A stretch of DNA of 64,000 bases. It comes from CALOCN01 sp942491735 (GTDB taxonomy: Bacteria > Eisenbacteria > RBG-16-71-46 > JABDJR01). The position numbers and the translations under genes are program-made. The stretch spans positions 682,001 to 746,000 of the forward strand of contig CALOCN010000001.1 of the NCBI GenBank assembly GCA_942491735.1, given 5' to 3'. The notes under the pieces were generated by a model. That model did no database searches. It was not told where the DNA came from and was given only the letters and a program-made list of their open reading frames with translations. This document shows positions 19,001 to 25,848 of the stretch, piece by piece; the first letter of the stretch is position 1; every line of letters starts with the position of its first letter.

Positions 19001-20342
19001 GGCGGAACCCGGAAGACGCTGCCATGGGCGGGGTGAGCTCGCTCCCGCCCGGGGTGGTGCCCAGACGGAGGTTGTAGGACAGGCTCCCCGAGGGGGTCTC
19101 GACGTCGCTCGCCGCTGTCCAGTTGAAGATCAGGTCCCCCTCGTCCACCGTCGTGGTTAGGCCCGTGGGCACGGACGGAAGGGTGTTGGAGACCACTCCG
19201 TCATTGCGGTAAATGCGGGTCGTGTTTCCGGGCTGGGAGCCCCCCATGAGCAGGAAGTCCAGGTCGCCGTCGTTGTCGTAGTCTCCCCACTCCGTTCCGT
19301 TGCTCCCGCCCGGCAGGCTCAATCCGATGTCGTTGAAGGTGCCCGAGTCGTTGCGGTAGACGATGGCCGTATCCCGGCTTGCGCCGGGATTGAGAATGCC
19401 CGCCATCAACAGATCGGCGTCGCCATCGTTGTCGTAGTCCCCCCAGCTGAGGGACGAGGTGCCCATGGGTACGGTGCCGGCGTTGATGTCGACGAAGTCG
19501 CCATTGTCGTTACGGTAGATGGAGGATGAGTCCATGAAGTACGCGCCCCCGCACAGGGCCAGATCCAGGTCGCCGTCGTTGTCGTAGTCCGCCCATTCGG
19601 CGCCGCCGGGCGAGCTGTAGAGTTCGGTGAACGCAACGCCGATCGAGACGAAGTCCCCATCGTCGTTGCGGTAAACGGTCGCGGAATCGTCCATGGCGTG
19701 GAAGCCCAGCATGGCCACGTCGAGGTCGTTGTCGTTGTCGTAGTCGCCCCAGGCCACGGCGGCTTCCGAGCGCGGAGGCAGATTGACCGGGGTGTCGGAG
19801 AAAGCGCCGTTGTCGTTGCGGTAGAGCTTGGTCAGGGGTTCCGAGATGCCGCCACCCGCGAGGAGAATGTCCAGGTCGCCGTCGTTGTCGGTGTCGGCGA
19901 AGGAGATCGAAACGCTGGTCATGCCTACCAGTCCGGCGGCGATGTCGTTGAACAACCCGGCATCGTTGCGGTAAATGCGTGAGATGAAGCCGGTGCCGAT
20001 CAGGTTGCCGGTCAGCACGAGGTCGAGATCGCCGTCGTTGTCGAGATCGGCCCAGTTGCCGTTGGCGAAGGTGGGGTTGGGAAGGCCAACGGAGACCTCG
20101 ATGAACGAGCCGGCATCGTTGCGGAAGACGCTCGTGTGGCTAAGGATGCCGGAGGCATCGATACCGCAGATGAAGATGTCGAGGTCGCCGTCGTTGTCGT
20201 AGTCGCCCCAGACCGAGGAACCCCCGGTCATGTCGGGGATGGGCGCGCCGATGTCCACGAACTGGGCATGGCTCGCCGCGGGGACAAGAAGAGCGACGAG
20301 GCAGATCAAGAAAGCCGGTCGCGTCCGTGGATTCGTCATCAT
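16083..20342 (-). CDS. Giant secreted FG-GAP/VCBS double-propeller protein with sorting domain (paralogue 2)
   Basis: About 1419 residues from ATG 20342 (ATG 20339 is adjacent). It has the same order as its downstream neighbour: signal peptide ending SHAQ, seven FG-GAP blades, Fn3-like module, DUF11-like module (VVVADTLASALTYVSHTATQ), seven blades, Fn3-like module and C-terminal sorting domain (SQPNPFAASTRIRFALAK, WDGRDQDGVPVASGVYLYRL). The last third is closest to its paralogue (both contain QVSIEWRRSAYDGQLAG and WRRVDPLPAG), which indicates tandem duplication with later exchange or constraint. It is the first gene of a two-gene operon. One blade has NDNDLD in place of NDGDLD. No obvious Shine-Dalgarno precedes the start. 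Confidence 0.88.
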   Translation of the reverse strand: MMTNPRTRPAFLICLVALLVPAASHAQFVDIGAPIPDMTGGSSVWGDYDNDGDLDIFICGIDASGILSHTSVFRNDAGSFIEVSVGLPNPTFANGNWADLDNDGDLDLVLTGNLIGTGFISRIYRNDAGLFNDIAAGLVGMTSVSISFADTDNDGDLDILLAGGGISEPLTKLYRNDNGAFSDTPVNLPPRSEAAVAWGDYDNDNDLDVAMLGFHAMDDSATVYRNDDGDFVSIGVAFTELYSSPGGAEWADYDNDGDLDLALCGGAYFMDSSSIYRNDNGDFVDINAGTVPMGTSSLSWGDYDNDGDADLLMAGILNPGASRDTAIVYRNDSGTFNDIGLSLPGGSNGTEWGDYDNDGDLDFLLMGGSQPGNTTRIYRNDGVVSNTLPSVPTGLTTTVDEGDLIFNWTAASDVETPSGSLSYNLRLGTTPGGSELTPPMAASSGFRRIAATGNANLGLEWKMPQTAIPPQPIYWSVQAVDGSFAGGPFAGEGIAATDLSLGKIASSTVVIPGDTITFSIDVNNIDFVTATNVVVADTLASALTYVSHTATQGTYTPGTGLWDIGTMLGETSDSLDITVVVNPTNQPFQFTNIARIISMDQPDPDPGNNLSSINLLVTTFTEITLGPGMSDSEASFGDYDNDGDLDILTAGNEEGAPSLRLYRNDNSTFVGIPNPQLLPVADADAAWGDYDNDGDLDAVVGGWDSAIEQTRIYRNDNLTLVDTGASIFGTQSSTLDWGDFDNDGDLDLVQTGYGVGPGNILAQLYRNDGGTLNLMAAGLNGVTGGSSGGWGDFDNDGDLDLVLAGHNNSLVPELDLYRNDDGMLTEVSTPILDLNSMAEWGDYDNDGDLDLLVGGVDGAAVEQMLIYRNDSGAFVDIGAALTGVRIAKGAWGDLDGDGDLDVLVTGLIGGSTSSTHFYRNDAGTFVDLVHGLTHLGNGSVDLGDYDNDGDLDAVVTGLNTNGGTVHSFILRNETGTTNTPPLPPTGLTATPIGSQVVFGWSAGSDAETPTAGLTYNLRIGTTPDGGEISAAMAAADGFRRLPAPGNARHNLSWGIDLSALPLPSTVYWGVQSIDAGLAGSAFETTSLDAILQPAIISIVDVGNDQGGQVSIEWRRSAYDGQLAGLTLTGYSIWRRVDPLPAGSPDRKAPAELPHDARSRLRGASSLQAIAASWNYIDTVPARGWESYAYVAPTLCDSTLANGLCLSTFYVSALTSDSLAFWDSPPDSGYSLDNLSPGPPQNLALAASTLTWDPAPDQDVAFHTVYGSGFPTLDGSALQVEQTSSSSADVTGQPHPYYHVTTTDSSGNEGPASSIATGVTGTGDPVFPATTVLHASQPNPFAASTRIRFALAKDGPVELTVLDIQGRLVRRLVQENLSAREHVTTWDGRDQDGVPVASGVYLYRLQTHGFEQTRRLVVVR

Positions 20343-20608
20343 CGCGGCCCCCGGGACTGGAAAAACTTGGAGAGCAGGGTTCGCGCAGCCTAGAGCCACT
20401 ATAGCAACGGTTGGCGGGATTCCTCGGAGCGAACGGGAACGATGTCGGTGGGTGGAGAGCGGACGAGACTTGGGTGTTTGGTGTGTCGGGAGGTTGGGTT
20501 TGTCCACGGACACAATATCTGCGGGTTGTATGCAAAATGATCAAGCACCCTCCTGAGGGTGCCGGGTGTTGCAACAGGTTACCGTGCAGTGGGTTGTGCG
20601 AATGGGCA
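20343..20608. other. Intergenic region upstream of the FG-GAP operon
   Basis: This stretch separates the divergent FG-GAP operon from the small gene at 20694. I see no credible gene in it on either strand. It must hold the promoter of the FG-GAP pair, but no consensus hexamers stand out. Confidence 0.4.
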
Positions 20609-20636
20609 TTGAACGGCTGACGATCCCGCGTATACT
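20609..20636 (+). promoter_or_regulatory. Sigma70-type promoter of the DUF6504-like gene
   Basis: TTGAAC (20609-20614) is followed after 16 bases by TATACT (20631-20636), about 57 bases before the ATG at 20694. Both hexamers are close to consensus. No recognisable LexA box overlaps them. Confidence 0.6.
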
Positions 20637-20693
20637 ACTCAAACGATTGGTAGTTGCTTCAGGTGAGCCTGGGAGGGCGGCGGGAGGTAGGCG

Positions 20694-20948
20694 ATGCGAA
20701 TGGAACGCTTGGACGAATCCGTGAAGGTTCGGGCGGACTTCCAAGGGGGGCGGGTTACCCCCTTGCTCATCAAACGGCAAAGCCAGGATCTGCGGGTCAA
20801 GCAGGTCACGGCGCGCTGGGAAGACCGCAAGGGAACGCAGAAGGTGCATTACTTCTCGGTCCAGGTGCCGTCGGGTGACGTGTATCAACTGGAGTTTCAC
20901 GCCGGGGATCTGCTTTGGCGTTTGAACTCGGTGATGTTGGAGGGGTAG
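20694..20948 (+). CDS. Small DUF6504-like protein
   Basis: 84 residues from ATG 20694, with GGGAGG about 7 bases upstream. The pattern of a basic strand (TPLLIKRQSQDLRVKQVTAR), a W-E-D-R-K turn, HYFSVQVPSGDVYQLEF and LLWRLNSVM resembles the DUF6504 family, short proteins I recall near error-prone polymerase genes in Actinobacteria. Cytoplasmic, no signal peptide. It has its own good promoter and lies upstream of dinB and dnaE2, which supports a role tied to mutagenic repair. The family link is by pattern, not by search. Confidence 0.65.
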   Translation: MRMERLDESVKVRADFQGGRVTPLLIKRQSQDLRVKQVTARWEDRKGTQKVHYFSVQVPSGDVYQLEFHAGDLLWRLNSVMLEG

Positions 20949-21043
20949 TGCGGAACCTGTTTCACCCTCCTCGGGTTCCGCCTGCTCCTCCCCGGTTCGG
21001 GTTGAGGTTCGGCTTGACGCGTGCGGGCGCAGCGCGCGTTGGC

Positions 21044-21590
21044 AAACGCTGGCCGCTGGGGTGGACAGAAAGCTTCGGCGGGAACAACCCCAGGAGGTTG
21101 TGCGCGCAAACGTTGGCCGCCGGGGGCAGCTGGCGCAGGCGTAACGCGAACTGGAAAACGTTGTCCACCCGGGTGTACAGAAGGTCTTGGCGGGAACAAC
21201 CCCTGGAGGTTGTGCGGGTAAACGTTGGCCGCCGGAGCCGGCAAGCGCGGGTGCAAGCACAAGCGCGGCGCGAGTTGGCAAACGCTGGCCGCTGGAGTCG
21301 GCTGGCGAAGGCGCAGCGCAAGTTGGAAAACGTTGTCCACCCGGGTGGACAAGAGGCTTCGGCGGAAACAACCGCGAGAGGTTGTGCGCGCAAACGTTGG
21401 CCGCCGGGAGCGGCTGGCGCAGGCGTAGCGCAAGCTGGAAAACGTTGTCCACCCGGGTGGACTCCCGGAACGGACAGCACAGGCAGCACGAGCAACTCGA
21501 AATCGACACACTGCAAGTCCCCTCGGGGCGGCTCACGACAAAGGGCTGCCCACACCAATCCCTGGTCCCCGGTAAACGTTGGCCGCTGGG
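21044..21590. repeat. Mosaic array of palindrome-bearing repeats upstream of dinB
   Basis: Nine copies of the core AAACG[TC]TG[GT]CC[GA]C occur at 21044, 21108, 21156, 21220, 21280, 21328, 21392, 21440 and 21574. Successive distances are 64, 48, 64, 60, 48, 64, 48 and 134, so a higher-order unit of 112 bp (64+48) recurs. Between cores lie three small hairpins with identical ACAACC/GGTTGT arms (21084-21101, 21196-21213, 21368-21385) and three boxes built on GTTGTCCACCCGGGTG. Several frames are open across the array, but the implied proteins are low-complexity and the two strands look equally plausible, so I treat it as non-coding. Confidence 0.85.
21333..21352. repeat. Perfect 20-bp palindrome within the array
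   Basis: TTGTCCACCCGGGTGGACAA is self-complementary over all 20 bases. A 16-bp inner copy (GTCCACCCGGGTGGAC) recurs near 21447-21462, an imperfect copy (one base changed) lies at about 21163-21178, and an exact copy lies 36 kb away at 58129-58144. Confidence 0.8.
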
Positions 21591-21618
21591 ATGAGCTGGT
21601 CGCCCCGAGGGGGCGCTC

Positions 21619-22866
21619 TTGAGTCGCGAGGAGTCGACGGCCGTGCCAGGGGAGCCGGGTCCCGACCGCGTCGTCCTGCACATCGACATCGATGCGTTCT
21701 TCGCCTCGGTGGAGCAGCTTCAGGATCCTCGGCTACGGGGAAAACCGGTCATCGTGGGCAACGGGGTCATTGCTTCCTGTTCCTACGAAGCGCGTCGGTT
21801 CGGTTGCTATGCGGGGCAACCGCTGAGCGAGGCGCGTCGCATGTGCCCACGGGTGATCATTCTCGATGGATGCGAATCCGTGTACGCGGCCTTTGCCCGT
21901 AAGACCTTCGAGGTCTGTGCCGCCCTCTCGCCGGCCATGGAGACCTTTCTCGATGAGGCCTTCCTGGAACTCACCGGCACCGCGAAACTACACGGTGACC
22001 TGCTGGGTCGGGCGAACCAACTGCGCGAGACCATTCGCACCGAGGTGGGCCTGCCGGTGACCATCGGCCTGGGAGCCAACCGCATGCTGGCCAAGATCGC
22101 CAGCAAGTCGGTGAAGCCGGCCGGAGTGCGGTGGATTCGTCCCGGGGATGTCGAGACGGTGCTGCCCGCCCTGCCCATCGACCGTCTGCCCGGAGTGGGA
22201 CGACGCATCGGCGCCGAGTTGGCCAAGGTGAACGTGCGCACCATCGGCGACCTGCGGGCGTTTCCCGCGGACGTGCTGGGACGCATGTTCGGCGCCCCGG
22301 GGCGCGCCCTCTACGAGCGTTGCCGGGGACGGGACACGCGCGCGGTGGAAGCGCGTGAGATTCCGCGCTCCATCAGCCGGGAAACCGCATTCCACCAACC
22401 CGCGACTTCGCTCAGCGAACTCGAGAGCATGCTCTACTACCTTTCGGAGCGTGCGGTGCGACATGCGCGGGGGTTGGGGCTCTCGGTGCGGACCGTCCAG
22501 GCCTGGATCGACTACACGGACTCCGGGCGGGCGTCCTTGTCGCGGAGTCTCGGTACGCCCAGCGATCATGATGCGACGGTGTTCGCCATGGCGCGCCGGT
22601 TGCTTGGGCAACTGCACACCCGCCGCGAGGCGGTGCGTCGGATTGGCTGCGCGCTCTCGGGGTTAGTTGCCGATGCCGCGCCCCAGAGCGAGCTGTTCGC
22701 GGCGGGGGAGGACGCCCGGCGGGACGGGCTCTATCGAAGCCTGGACCTGGTGCGGGAACGGTTCGGACACGCCTCGGTGGTGGCGGGGCCGTCGGTGCGT
22801 CTGCTGGGGAAGCTGGAGCAGGACCGCAACGGCTTCGTGTTGCGTACGCCGTCGTTGACCAAGTAG
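21619..22866 (+). CDS. dinB: DNA polymerase IV (Y-family)
   Basis: 415 residues from TTG 21619 (GTG 21643 with GAGGAG upstream is an alternative and would remove 8 residues). The palm carries HIDIDAFFASVEQ (Asp23, Asp25) and METFLDEAFLEL (Asp112, Glu113), so the catalytic carboxylates are intact; SYEARRFG is the nucleotide-binding segment. Helix-hairpin-helix and thumb follow (DRLPGVGRRIG), then the little finger. It is therefore an active-type Pol IV and not an ImuB-like inactive homologue. It copies past DNA lesions. It lies between the repeat array and a SDR gene and about 3 kb from a DnaE2-type polymerase. Confidence 0.92.
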   Translation: MSREESTAVPGEPGPDRVVLHIDIDAFFASVEQLQDPRLRGKPVIVGNGVIASCSYEARRFGCYAGQPLSEARRMCPRVIILDGCESVYAAFARKTFEVCAALSPAMETFLDEAFLELTGTAKLHGDLLGRANQLRETIRTEVGLPVTIGLGANRMLAKIASKSVKPAGVRWIRPGDVETVLPALPIDRLPGVGRRIGAELAKVNVRTIGDLRAFPADVLGRMFGAPGRALYERCRGRDTRAVEAREIPRSISRETAFHQPATSLSELESMLYYLSERAVRHARGLGLSVRTVQAWIDYTDSGRASLSRSLGTPSDHDATVFAMARRLLGQLHTRREAVRRIGCALSGLVADAAPQSELFAAGEDARRDGLYRSLDLVRERFGHASVVAGPSVRLLGKLEQDRNGFVLRTPSLTK

Positions 22867-22933
22867 GACCGGCTGGAGTGCGGCCTTGCCGTCGGCTCGC
22901 GCCACGAAGACAGCTAGGAATCGGGCCCGGTCG

Positions 22934-23836
22934 TCAGGTCAGCAGGTCCCGCAACGCCGGCTCCATCTCCGCAAACGCAAACCGGAAACCCAACCCCAGG
23001 GCCTTTTCCGGTAACAGGCGCTGGCTGCGCAGCGGCTCCTGGGACAGCTCGCCCAGGCCCACCTTCAGCACCCAGGCCGGCACGCGGAGAAAAGCGGGCC
23101 GCCCCAGCACCCGGGCCAACGTCTTCGTCAGGTCCCGGTTGGTGACCGGATTCGGTGCGGTCAGGTTGAGAGGACCGCGCACCGCGTCGTCATCCAGGGC
23201 AAACAGGGTGAGCGCAAGCCAATCCTCCATATGCAACCAGGGAACCCACTGCTTCCCGCTCCCCAACACCGCCCCCAGGCCCAGCTTGAACGACGGCAAC
23301 AGCGCGGCGAGAAACCCGCCGCTGGGATCCAACGGCAGCGCGGTGCGGAGATAGACCACCCGGGACCCAAGATCCTGGGCCGGCCCCGCGGCGCCCTCCC
23401 ACTCCTCGGAGAGTTCCGCAAGGAATCCGTCCCCCCGGGGAGACATCTCGGTCAACTCCCGATCCGCACCGTCGCCGTAGAACCCGATCGCGGAACCGGA
23501 CAACAGCACTCCGGGCGGGTTGGCCGCCTGGCGCCATCCGGCCGCGAGGTTGCGGGTGCTCACGACGCGGCTTTCCCGGATCCGACGTTTCTTGGCCGGG
23601 GTCCATATCCCCAGGACCGGTTCCCCCAGCAGGTGAACCACGGCGTCCAGGGTGTCCAACGTTTGCGGCGGCGCCGGGTCGGCGAGGGGATCCCAGGCGA
23701 CTGCCGAAGCTCCGCCGGCAATGCGGTCGGGACGTGGCGAGCGACTGAACACGGTCACCGAATCCCCGCGAGCCAGGAGGCGCGTGGCAAGGTGACGACC
23801 CAGGAAGCCGGTGCCGCCGGTGATGCCGATGTGCAT
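22934..23836 (-). CDS. TIGR01777/DUF1731 family SDR-type epimerase-like protein
   Basis: 300 residues from ATG 23836. The N-terminus has the atypical-SDR motif ITGGTGFLGRHLATRLLARG (NADP-binding). VVHLLGEPVLG and the segment RESRVVSTRNLA follow as in the YfcH/TIGR01777 group. The C-terminal DUF1731-type part includes LNLTAPNPVTNRDLTKTLAR and PAWVLKVGLGE, and LPEKALGLGFRF closes the protein. Family members are cytoplasmic NAD(P)-binding proteins, some required for cell division in plants; the bacterial substrate is unknown. It is divergent from a methyltransferase gene, and a long palindrome lies between them. Confidence 0.88.
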   Translation of the reverse strand: MHIGITGGTGFLGRHLATRLLARGDSVTVFSRSPRPDRIAGGASAVAWDPLADPAPPQTLDTLDAVVHLLGEPVLGIWTPAKKRRIRESRVVSTRNLAAGWRQAANPPGVLLSGSAIGFYGDGADRELTEMSPRGDGFLAELSEEWEGAAGPAQDLGSRVVYLRTALPLDPSGGFLAALLPSFKLGLGAVLGSGKQWVPWLHMEDWLALTLFALDDDAVRGPLNLTAPNPVTNRDLTKTLARVLGRPAFLRVPAWVLKVGLGELSQEPLRSQRLLPEKALGLGFRFAFAEMEPALRDLLT

Positions 23837-23883
23837 GCCGAGGGATCCCTTTCCCGATGAAAGCAGTTCGAAGCGGCGAACCG

Positions 23884-23905
23884 GGAGTGTACCCGGGTAC
23901 ACTCC
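23884..23905. promoter_or_regulatory. Perfect 22-bp palindrome between divergent genes, operator candidate
   Basis: The half-site GGAGTGTACCC (23884-23894) is followed directly by its exact reverse complement. It lies 48 bases upstream of the SDR start and 38 bases upstream of the methyltransferase start, an ideal place for a dimeric repressor controlling both genes. Which regulator binds is unknown. Confidence 0.6.
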
Positions 23906-23942
23906 TGGACGGCGAGTCATGTACGGCCCGCCGACACACACC

Positions 23943-24671
23943 ATGACCCTCCAATCCTGGACCCCACTCAGCTTCGCCTTGCGCGACTACCACGCCGGCA
24001 ACCGCCAGGCGTCGGTCATTGCCCATATCGACGACGGCAGCAAGGATCACCTCCCCGCCGCTCACTTCTTCCGGGACGAGCGGGAGATGCCCCCGGTCGA
24101 GGCGGCCGCGCTCGCCCTGTGTCGGGGACGGGTGCTGGACGCCGGGGCCGGCGCGGGAGCCCACGCCGCCGTGCTTCAGGACCGCGGCCTGGAGGTGTTG
24201 GCCATCGACATCGCCCCCATCAACGTCGAGATCATGCGCGCCCGGGGGATCCGGGAAGCCCACGTAGGGGACATCCAGACCTACATCGGGGCAGGGTTCG
24301 ACAGCCTACTGCTCATGATGAACGGCATCGGCGTGGTCGGTGACCTCGATGGATTGGATCGCTTCCTGGGTCGGGCGCGCGACCTGCTGAACCCGCACGG
24401 GCAGATCCTCCTCGACTCGTCCGACCTGCGCCGTTCCAAGGACATCACCGAGCGTCGTGGCATGGAGCAACGCAAACGCGAGGGGCGCTATTTCGGCGAG
24501 GTTCGCTTCACCATGGAGTACCAGGGGCAGATCGGCTCCACCTTCAACTGGCTCTTCCTCGATCCGGACACCCTGGGCAACCATGCCCTGGCCGCCGGGT
24601 GGGAAACGCAGTTGATCTTCGAGGAGTCGACCGGGGAGTACGCGGCCCGCTTGTGGCGAGGGGGCCGGTAG
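23943..24671 (+). CDS. Class I SAM-dependent methyltransferase
   Basis: 242 residues from ATG 23943 (ATG 23919 is also in frame). Motif I is RVLDAGAGAGAHAAVLQDRG, followed by LEVLAIDIAPINVEIMRARG (acidic residue binding the ribose) and FDSLLLMMNGIGVVGDLDGL (motif IV region). The fold is the Rossmann-like class I methyltransferase. DLLNPHGQILLDSSDLR corresponds to the post-motif strand. The C-terminal part probably binds substrate. The target molecule is not evident. It is divergent from the SDR gene across a 22-bp palindrome. Confidence 0.85.
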   Translation: MTLQSWTPLSFALRDYHAGNRQASVIAHIDDGSKDHLPAAHFFRDEREMPPVEAAALALCRGRVLDAGAGAGAHAAVLQDRGLEVLAIDIAPINVEIMRARGIREAHVGDIQTYIGAGFDSLLLMMNGIGVVGDLDGLDRFLGRARDLLNPHGQILLDSSDLRRSKDITERRGMEQRKREGRYFGEVRFTMEYQGQIGSTFNWLFLDPDTLGNHALAAGWETQLIFEESTGEYAARLWRGGR

Positions 24672-24704
24672 AAAGCAATCCGCGCTCCTCACCGCACGGT
24701 GGCG

Positions 24705-25193
24705 CTAGGCCACAGCCCCTGCCTTGCCCATCACCCGTCGCAGCACACCCGTCTGTCCCACGTGGTACGCCTCGTGAAACACCACCCCGGCCATCAGGGA
24801 CCCAAAGGTCTCGTCCGGGTTGTTGGTGGGGCTCCAGGGGGCCTTCTCGTCCAGTCGTTCCGGATCGAATCGCTTCAGCCCCGCCACGAGAGTATCCTGG
24901 CACCCGCTGAACGCGGCCAGCAACGCGGCGACCGGAACCGTGGTGGCCGGGTCCATGGCCCCGGTGGCCCCTCGCTTGTACGGCGCGGCCTTGGCGTCGT
25001 CCCAGAGCGGCGCCTCGCCCAGCATTTTGAGGAGACCGTTGCGCCCTTCAAGAATGTGCCCCACCACCCAGTTGGCGCAGTTGCCGCCGGACTCGGGGGT
25101 GATGAGGGCTTCCTCCTCGGTGATCCCTTCCAGGTTCTTCATGAGGACGTAGTGGGTGTATTTCAGCTGGACGGCGAGTGGTTCGAGGCTCAT
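24705..25193 (-). CDS. DinB/YfiT-fold protein (putative metal-dependent thiol transferase)
   Basis: 162 residues. The four-helix-bundle DinB superfamily is shown by NWVVGHILEGR (first metal His) and FHEAYHVGQTGVLRR (HxxxH giving the second and third His). Such proteins bind Zn or Ni and include bacillithiol- and mycothiol-dependent transferases; the family name comes from damage induction in Bacillus and it is unrelated to Pol IV. The start overlaps the stop of the upstream marR gene (ATGA), so it is translationally coupled to its probable regulator. Cytoplasmic. Substrate unknown. Confidence 0.85.
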   Translation of the reverse strand: MSLEPLAVQLKYTHYVLMKNLEGITEEEALITPESGGNCANWVVGHILEGRNGLLKMLGEAPLWDDAKAAPYKRGATGAMDPATTVPVAALLAAFSGCQDTLVAGLKRFDPERLDEKAPWSPTNNPDETFGSLMAGVVFHEAYHVGQTGVLRRVMGKAGAVA

Positions 25194-25630
25194 TGGGTTT
25201 CCTCCTGTGGAATCTGAACTTCGGTGGCGTCGGCAACCGCTTTCATGACCCGCTGGAACCCTTCGAGGTCCCTGGGCCGGATGCGTCCCCGGATGGCGGC
25301 CTCCAGGTCATCCACTATTTCCTGGACCTGATCCGAAACCTTGCGCCCCGCTCTGGTGGTGGCGACCTCGAACGATCGCCGGTCGGTGCGGGAGAGTGCA
25401 CGATCAACGAAGCCGCGATCTTCCATACGATCCAGCATGCTGGTCAGGGTGGAGTTGGGATAACCGAAGACCCGTGCGAGTTGGCCGACGGGGCAGGGTC
25501 CGTAGTGGCTGAGGTACGAGATGAGGTGGGCTTCTCGGCCGCTCATGCCCAGATCCGCGCACCGGGGAGCGAGGTACTCGCCGATCTGGCGGCTGGACTT
25601 GTGAATCGGAGAGAGGAAGAGCAGCGGCAT
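25190..25630 (-). CDS. MarR-family transcriptional regulator
   Basis: 146 residues from ATG 25630, chosen because GGGAGG lies about 5 bases upstream; a longer in-frame reading would run into a 15-bp repeat tract. The winged helix-turn-helix covers GREAHLISYLSHYGPCPVGQ, LARVFGYPNSTLTSMLDRME and the wing RRSFEVATTRAG. MarR dimers usually repress their own operon and release on binding ligands. The gene is coupled by ATGA to the DinB-fold gene and is divergent from dnaE2, so it may control both directions. Confidence 0.88.
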   Translation of the reverse strand: MPLLFLSPIHKSSRQIGEYLAPRCADLGMSGREAHLISYLSHYGPCPVGQLARVFGYPNSTLTSMLDRMEDRGFVDRALSRTDRRSFEVATTRAGRKVSDQVQEIVDDLEAAIRGRIRPRDLEGFQRVMKAVADATEVQIPQEETQ

Positions 25631-25640
25631 GGGACCTCCC

Positions 25641-25730
25641 GAGAAGTACGACCCCAATAAATACGAAACCGACAAGTACGGTGTCGATAAGTACGGGTTC
25701 GATAAGTACGAAAATGGAATATACAGACAC
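25641..25730. repeat. Six-unit 15-bp tandem repeat in the marR leader
   Basis: Six consecutive 15-base units start at 25641, 25656, 25671, 25686, 25701 and 25716. The core is GATAAGTACG followed by five variable bases; units 3-5 are best conserved (GACAAGTACG, GATAAGTACG, GATAAGTACG) and the outer ones decay. The tract is AT-rich compared with its surroundings. It lies between the marR promoter and the marR Shine-Dalgarno sequence, so it is largely transcribed as 5' leader, and it also sits upstream of dnaE2. Confidence 0.8.
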
Positions 25731-25746
25731 GAAGCGAAGTCGGCAA
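25718..25746 (-). promoter_or_regulatory. Sigma70-type promoter of the marR operon
   Basis: On the minus strand TTGCCG (25746-25741) is followed after 17 bases by TATATT (25723-25718). The predicted transcript begins just inside the 15-bp repeat tract and has a leader of about 80 bases. Confidence 0.6.
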
Positions 25747-25783
25747 GCCTGCACTCCGTCCTGGGGTCGTCCTAGCATTGCGC

Positions 25784-25812
25784 TTGGATACTAAACACAT
25801 GGCTGGTATGGT
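25784..25812 (+). promoter_or_regulatory. Possible dnaE2 promoter
   Basis: TTGGAT (25784-25789), a 17-base spacer and TATGGT (25807-25812) lie 37 bases before the dnaE2 ATG. The hexamers are moderate matches. I found no LexA-like inverted repeat here. Confidence 0.4.
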
Positions 25813-25848
25813 GTCGATCCCGCCCGCGCCCCCGGGAGCTTCACCACG

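Noticed and set aside
11875..20342. Dense DNA repeats (GTCGTTGTCGTAGTC-type) as a separate repeat element
   Set aside because: They are the codons of the DxDxDG blades of the FG-GAP proteins and vary in spacing with the protein repeats.
21044..21590. CRISPR array
   Set aside because: Repeats are short and imperfect, spacing alternates, the intervening sequence is itself repeated and there are no cas genes.
20915..21622. Coding interpretation of the repeat array (open frames on both strands)
   Set aside because: Both strands are equally open, the products are repetitive and Arg/Pro/Gly-rich, there are no ribosome-binding sites, and the spacings 64, 48 and 60 do not keep one frame throughout.
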